Below, piece by piece: positions 5,305 through 5,980 of a DNA stretch of 5,980 nt. The stretch is from Dehalococcoidia bacterium UBA1123 (GTDB taxonomy: Bacteria > Chloroflexota > Dehalococcoidia > Lucifugimonadales > UBA1123). Location: NCBI GenBank assembly GCA_002313895.1, contig DCAW01000141.1, positions 1,331 to 7,310 of the forward strand, written 5' to 3'. Position 1 is the first letter of the stretch; every line of letters begins with the position of its first letter. The notes under the pieces were generated by a model, which was not told where the DNA came from, searched no databases, and was given only the letters and a program-made list of their open reading frames with translations. A program made the position numbers and the translations under genes.

Positions 5305-5980
5305 CTATCGTCCCTCGAATTTGACCCGAGGGTCGGCCCACACCAATAGCAGGTCAGACAGGAAAGTACCTACGACCGTCATCCACCCGATCAGCAAAAT
5401 TATCCCTCCGGCGAGGAACATGTCCTGGGCCACCAGCGCTTTGAGCAATATCGGACCCACAGTCGGCAAACCAAGAACCACTGAGACAACAATGCTCCCT
5501 GAGACCAGGAACGGGAGGATGTACGCGGTCAGGCTGATCGCAGGGTTCAGCGCCATACGTACGGGATACTTAAGGATCAGCCTCCACTCGGACAGACCTT
5601 TCGCACGAGCGGTGGCCACGTACGGTTTTCGCAGCTCATCCAAAAGATTTGCACGGGTGATCCGAATTAACGAGGCTGTACCAGCCGTTCCTAAAATTAT
5701 TATCGGAATTATCATGTGCTGCGCCAGATCTATCCCTCTCCCCAGGGACCATGACGCCGACACGTACTCGGGTGAGAACAACCCCCCGACGCTGAAATCG
5801 AACAGCACAAATGAAAAATACATCATTACCAAGGCGAGCATGAAGTCAGGCACCGCCAGACCGACGAAGCCAAAGAACGTAAAGGTGTGATCCCAGATCG
5901 AGTACTGACGCACTGCGCTTAATATCCCGATCGGTATTGCCACTATCCAGATAAATACGATCGTGGCTGCAGCCAAAATC
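5305..5980 (-). CDS. dppB: Dpp/Opp-type ABC permease, N-terminus outside window (DppB-like)
   Basis: C-terminal 224 residues of an inner-membrane permease. The frame stays open to the right edge, so the true start and about 100 residues, including span 1 and the first extracytoplasmic loop, lie outside. A TTG at 5976 is internal leucine, not a credible start, because it falls within a membrane span. The visible part has several hydrophobic spans, the conserved A-x-P-D-F stretch (GLAVPDFMLAL) in the usual AxPxF position, the EAA loop KPYVATARAKGLSEWRLILK that docks on the ATPases, and the standard ending LLLVWADPRVKFEG (compare the family's D-L-x-Y-x-x-x-D-P-R). It is the most upstream gene seen; the family's substrate-binding protein gene is commonly just upstream and is not in the window. 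Confidence 0.95.
   Translation of the reverse strand, partial: ILAAATIVFIWIVAIPIGILSAVRQYSIWDHTFTFFGFVGLAVPDFMLALVMMYFSFVLFDFSVGGLFSPEYVSASWSLGRGIDLAQHMIIPIIILGTAGTASLIRITRANLLDELRKPYVATARAKGLSEWRLILKYPVRMALNPAISLTAYILPFLVSGSIVVSVVLGLPTVGPILLKALVAQDMFLAGGIILLIGWMTVVGTFLSDLLLVWADPRVKFEGR

Noticed and set aside
4595..5341. 248-codon minus-strand frame overlapping the dppC-like gene
   Set aside because: It is an alternate frame of the permease, with an Arg/His-rich translation and no domain features.
5300..5890. 196-codon plus-strand frame antisense to the dppB-like gene
   Set aside because: Long antisense frames are common opposite hydrophobic permease genes. The translation shows no domain, while the minus-strand frame carries the EAA loop and membrane spans.

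Overview
The window is bacterial DNA of roughly balanced base composition. It is filled almost entirely by one tightly packed operon on the minus strand, read from right to left. In order of transcription it encodes: the C-terminal part of a DppB-type permease (runs off the right edge); a DppC-type permease with an unusually large extracytoplasmic insert; two ATPases of the DppD and DppF types; a small multi-membrane-span protein I do not recognise; and a class I aldolase of the dihydrodipicolinate synthase / N-acetylneuraminate lyase superfamily. Gaps between genes are 0 to 28 bases, so co-transcription and translational coupling are very likely. The promoter and the usual substrate-binding lipoprotein gene would lie beyond the right edge.

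The natural reading is an uptake-and-catabolism unit. DppB and DppC form the membrane channel and DppD and DppF form the ATP-driven engine. The Schiff-base lyase probably acts on the imported compound or one of its breakdown products. The Dpp/Opp family imports much more than peptides, and the lyase lacks the Thr-Thr pair that authentic DapA enzymes use, so neither lysine biosynthesis nor dipeptide uptake should be assumed. The 5-span membrane protein between the engine and the lyase is the least explained gene here.

The leftmost 420 bases carry no convincing gene. They hold two hairpins just downstream of the lyase; one is followed by a T-tract on the minus strand and is a plausible terminator for the operon. 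Near the left edge, plus-strand bases 90-112 have the layout of the 3' end of a tRNA or tmRNA (TTCGA T-loop, C61 equivalent, 7-base acceptor strand, A, CCA) without a matching 5' half. This could be an attachment-site remnant or chance.

The host cannot be fixed from this window. Paralogous Dpp-type operons with long DppC proteins and dihydrodipicolinate synthase-like lyases are, from memory, frequent in uncultured Chloroflexota and in some Alphaproteobacteria; this is only a weak inference. I see no defence system, mobile-element gene, CRISPR array or clearly new system. The window is mostly a conventional transporter operon with several details worth checking.
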